From: Streptococcus sp.
GTDB taxonomy: Bacteria > Bacillota > Bacilli > Lactobacillales > Streptococcaceae
DNA length: 7,320 nucleotides
Assembly (NCBI GenBank): GCA_030825825.1
Contig: JAPJPE010000059.1
Coordinates: 1-7,320 of the forward strand
Direction: 5' to 3'
The notes below the pieces were generated by a model that did no database searches, was not told the DNA's origin, and saw only the letters and a list, made by a program, of their open reading frames with translations. The position numbers and the translations under genes were made by a program. Below are positions 5,905-7,320 of the stretch, one piece after another. Position 1 is the stretch's first letter; every line of letters starts with the position of its first letter.

Positions 5905-6252
5905 ATGGCTTTTGAAACAAGTGTTTCATTGAAAGACTGCAAATATACCTATAGTCTACACCCAAATGTTAAAAAATATACCTTACGTGACAATACATTC
6001 GCTGTTACAAAAGTAGGAAATTACGAGTTAAATCGTTTACTCGAAGCCGTTCCAAATAGCGGTGAAGGCTTCCTACTTAAAATCATTTTCAATAAAGATT
6101 TGACAGGTTTTAAGATCAATATTACAGACAAATCTGGGCTTCGCCTGGTTAATATCTTTAAAAATCCAGAAAATGACATTATCCAACAAAAATTCTATTT
6201 CTTAATGGATAGTCTTGTCGAAAGAGAAATTTTCAACAAAACAGAGGCCTAA
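5905..6252 (+). CDS. DUF1831 family protein of unknown function
   Basis: This small 115-residue cytoplasmic protein begins MAFETSVSLKDCKYTYSLHP. It has no signal peptide or membrane segment. I recognise it as a DUF1831-type protein, found mainly in Lactobacillales and often beside a cysteine desulfurase gene; its function is not known to me. Visible features are an alternating beta-rich pattern (KYTLRDNTFAVTK; GEGFLLKIIFNKDLTGFKINITDKSG), a C-terminal helix (DIIQQKFYFLMDSLVEREIF), and a single cysteine, Cys12. The start is clear: AGGAG (5894-5898) overlaps the desulfurase stop and is 6 bases from the ATG. The close linkage makes a role as accessory factor or regulator of the desulfurase plausible, but that is inference from position only. 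Confidence 0.85.
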   Translation: MAFETSVSLKDCKYTYSLHPNVKKYTLRDNTFAVTKVGNYELNRLLEAVPNSGEGFLLKIIFNKDLTGFKINITDKSGLRLVNIFKNPENDIIQQKFYFLMDSLVEREIFNKTEA

Positions 6253-6253
6253 T

Positions 6254-6469
6254 ATGGTAACCCTAACTTATATCGACGCTTACCAAGTAGAACGAACGAC
6301 TACTTATCCTGACCTTGCAGCCTGCATCCTAGATTTTTCAGGCTGTGTAACCCTGCCTGACTCTTACTCAATCGTATCCATTGAATACAAGGGGGAAAAG
6401 CTCCCCTATACAGGACGAGTCGATGGACTCTATACCTTTTTGAAAAAGGTAGAACAAGCTGAAAACTAA
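6254..6469 (+). CDS. DUF4649 family small protein
   Basis: This 71-residue protein of unknown function begins MVTLTYIDAYQVERTTTYPD. The opening beta hairpin followed by SIVSIEYKGEKLPYTGRVDGLYTFLKK fits the DUF4649 family of streptococci. It has no signal peptide or membrane helix and two cysteines, Cys24 and Cys31. The frame is open from an ATG at 6215, but that would overlap the previous gene by 38 bases. The ATG at 6254 has AGAGG (6243-6247) at 6-base spacing and sits one base after the DUF1831 stop, so I chose it. It is the last gene of the prs operon; its stop codon lies at the foot of the terminator hairpin. Confidence 0.78.
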   Translation: MVTLTYIDAYQVERTTTYPDLAACILDFSGCVTLPDSYSIVSIEYKGEKLPYTGRVDGLYTFLKKVEQAEN

Positions 6470-6514
6470 GCTGATGCTGGTGGAACTCTCCCATTGCCAT
6501 CAGCTTTTTCTTTA
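6468..6514 (+). terminator. Intrinsic terminator of the prs-desulfurase-DUF1831-DUF4649 operon
   Basis: AAGCTGATG (6468-6476) pairs perfectly with CATCAGCTT (6498-6506), and an inner GTGG/CCAT pairing extends the stem. A T-rich tail, TTTTTCTTT, runs to 6513. The first two paired bases are the last two of the DUF4649 TAA stop codon. It separates this operon from rex. Confidence 0.88.
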
Positions 6515-6516
6515 GA

Positions 6517-6530
6517 CAAAAATATTTTTG
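6517..6530. repeat. Perfect 14-bp A/T-rich palindrome upstream of the rex promoter
   Basis: CAAAAATATTTTTG is its own reverse complement. It lies 18 bases upstream of the rex -35, between the preceding terminator and the promoter. It could be an A/T-rich upstream promoter element or a regulator site. A/T-rich palindromes arise easily by chance in this genome. Confidence 0.3.
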
Positions 6531-6545
6531 AAAAACCGCTCTAGA

Positions 6546-6563
6546 TAGTTGATTTTTTCACAA
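6546..6563. promoter_or_regulatory. Candidate Rex operator over the rex -35 (autoregulation)
   Basis: Compared with the low-GC Gram-positive Rex box TTGTGAAnnnnTTCACAA, the 18 bases here match 11 of 14 defined positions. The right half TTCACAA (6557-6563) is perfect; the left half TAGTTGA matches 4 of 7. It overlaps the -35 TTGATT (6549-6554), where binding would block RNA polymerase. Autoregulation of rex is known in other bacteria; here it is inferred from the site. Confidence 0.5.
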
Positions 6564-6577
6564 TCTTCCTATACAAT
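6549..6577 (+). promoter_or_regulatory. Promoter of rex
   Basis: TTGATT (6549-6554) and TACAAT (6572-6577) are 17 bases apart, matching consensus in 4 of 6 and 5 of 6 bases. The start of transcription would fall near 6584, giving a very short leader. This excludes the upstream in-frame ATG at 6549 as the rex start. Confidence 0.72.
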
Positions 6578-6599
6578 AAGAGGGAAAGGTTGTGATATT

Positions 6600-7247
6600 G
6601 TGAAACATGATAAAAATACTCCAATTCCACGCGCAACAGCAAAACGCTTATCGCTCTACTACCGCATTTTTAAACGCTTTAACTCTGAAAAAATAGAGCG
6701 CGCCAATTCCAAGCAAATTGCTGATGCAATTGGGATTGACTCTGCTACTGTTCGCCGAGATTTCTCATATTTTGGTGAATTAGGAAGACGTGGATTTGGT
6801 TATGACGTAAAAAAACTGATGAACTTCTTTGCAGATCTCTTAAATGACAATGCCATTACCAATGTCGCTATTGTGGGGATCGGAAATATGGGAAGTGCGC
6901 TCCTCAATTATCGCTTCCATGAACGCAATAAGATGAAAATTGTTATGGCGTTTGATCTAGACGATCATGAACTGATTAATACTAAAAGTAAGGACGGAAT
7001 TCCTATTTACGGTATTTCCTCTATTAAAGAAAAGCTCAAACAAGAAGGCATTCAAACAGCCATCCTGACTGTTCCAAGCGTCAAGGCTCAAGAAGTTGCT
7101 AGTCTTTTGGTAGACGCTGGGGTCAAGGGAATCCTTAGCTTCTCACCGGTGCATCTGACAGTTCCTAAAGATGTCGTCGTCCAATATGTCGATCTCACCA
7201 GTGAATTACAAACACTCCTTTATTTCATGCGAAAAAACGAAGAATAA
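6600..7247 (+). CDS. rex: Redox-sensing transcriptional repressor Rex
   Basis: Rex binds operators when NADH is low and lets go when NADH rises, controlling fermentation and NAD-regenerating genes. The protein is 215 residues, usual for the family. The N-terminal winged helix (about 10-75) includes RATAKRLSLYYRIFKRF (11-27) and the recognition region IDSATVRRDFSYFGELGRRG (46-65). The Rossmann domain has VGIGNMGSALL (92-102) with the GxGxxG NADH motif, MAFDLDD (116-122) and ILSFSPVHL (178-186). The C-terminal helix SELQTLLYFMRKNEE (201-215) is the dimer-swapping one. The start is a GTG at 6600, giving MKHDKNTPIPRATAK, preceded by AAAGG (6585-6589) at 10-base spacing. The longer frame from 6549 would begin within the promoter. 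It is monocistronic between two terminators, with its own promoter and a probable operator. Confidence 0.95.
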   Translation: MKHDKNTPIPRATAKRLSLYYRIFKRFNSEKIERANSKQIADAIGIDSATVRRDFSYFGELGRRGFGYDVKKLMNFFADLLNDNAITNVAIVGIGNMGSALLNYRFHERNKMKIVMAFDLDDHELINTKSKDGIPIYGISSIKEKLKQEGIQTAILTVPSVKAQEVASLLVDAGVKGILSFSPVHLTVPKDVVVQYVDLTSELQTLLYFMRKNEE

Positions 7248-7269
7248 AGACTTATACTTTAACAATAAA

Positions 7270-7308
7270 AGAGGCTGGGACAAAAGTCCTAGCCTCTCAA
7301 TTATTTTT
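7270..7308. terminator. Hairpin terminator after rex, of GAGGCTGGGAC repeat type
   Basis: AGAGGCTGGGAC (7270-7281) and GTCCTAGCCTCT (7286-7297) form a 12-pair stem with one G-T pair and an AAAA loop. A T-rich run (7301-7308) follows, and AATAAAA precedes it, so it may work in both directions. The sequence resembles a hairpin I recall recurring between genes in streptococcal genomes. The remaining bases to 7320 hold nothing I can assign. Confidence 0.75.
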
Positions 7309-7320
7309 GGATTGTCGAGC

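Noticed and set aside
6215..6253. Earlier start for the DUF4649 protein at 6215
   Set aside because: It would overlap DUF1831 by 38 bases; the ATG at 6254 has a good AGAGG and correct spacing.
6522..6536. CodY-box-like sequence upstream of rex
   Set aside because: Only about 10 of 15 positions match AATTTTCWGAAAATT, which is expected often in A/T-rich intergenic DNA.
6549..6599. N-terminal extension of Rex from the ATG at 6549
   Set aside because: It spans the rex -35 and -10 elements; GTG at 6600 matches the known start of streptococcal Rex proteins.

Overview
The window reads as chromosomal core-genome DNA from a low-GC Gram-positive of the genus Streptococcus, probably a mitis/sanguinis-type oral species. 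The evidence is the protein sequences (RelQ, NadK, Rex, a Prs paralogue with the streptococcal IDYxQDD-type loop, DUF1831 and DUF4649 proteins), AGGAG-type ribosome binding sites, extended -10 (TGnTATAAT) promoters, and a GAGGCTGGGAC-type terminator hairpin. I cannot name the species from the sequence alone. I see no mobile element, tRNA, rRNA, CRISPR array or phage gene.

Layout. From about 3150 leftwards, a compact minus-strand operon runs relQ (ppGpp synthetase), nadK (NAD kinase), an RluA-family rRNA pseudouridine synthase and pta (phosphotransacetylase, cut by the window edge). The genes overlap by 26 bp and 4 bp, and pta follows after 21 bp. This is the same gene order as the relQ-ppnK-rluE-pta operon described in Streptococcus mutans. 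From the same short intergenic region, transcribed to the right, come a CYTH/triphosphate-tunnel protein and, behind a second promoter, a tight run of prs paralogue, cysteine desulfurase, DUF1831 protein and DUF4649 protein. That run ends in a strong intrinsic terminator at 6468-6514. The NADH-sensing repressor gene rex follows with its own promoter and a likely Rex operator, then a hairpin terminator at the right edge. No stretch over 300 bases lacks a gene.

How the genes fit together. The products touch shared small-molecule currencies. RelQ and Prs both transfer pyrophosphate from ATP, NadK turns NAD into NADP, Rex reads the NAD+/NADH ratio, Pta makes ATP-yielding acetyl phosphate, and the cysteine desulfurase supplies sulfur. 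A regulatory link between the two arms at the shared 3092-3186 promoter region is plausible but inferred.

Most noteworthy points. (1) The prs gene encodes a full-length protein whose ATP/PRPP core is kept, but the catalytic flexible-loop Lys and Arg and the SPDHGG motif of classical PRPP synthetases are replaced, so its activity is open to doubt. (2) relQ and the CYTH gene appear to share one -10 region read in both directions, next to a perfect TTGTATACAA palindrome. (3) A Rex-box-like site covers the rex -35 element, and further half-sites lie across its GTG start.
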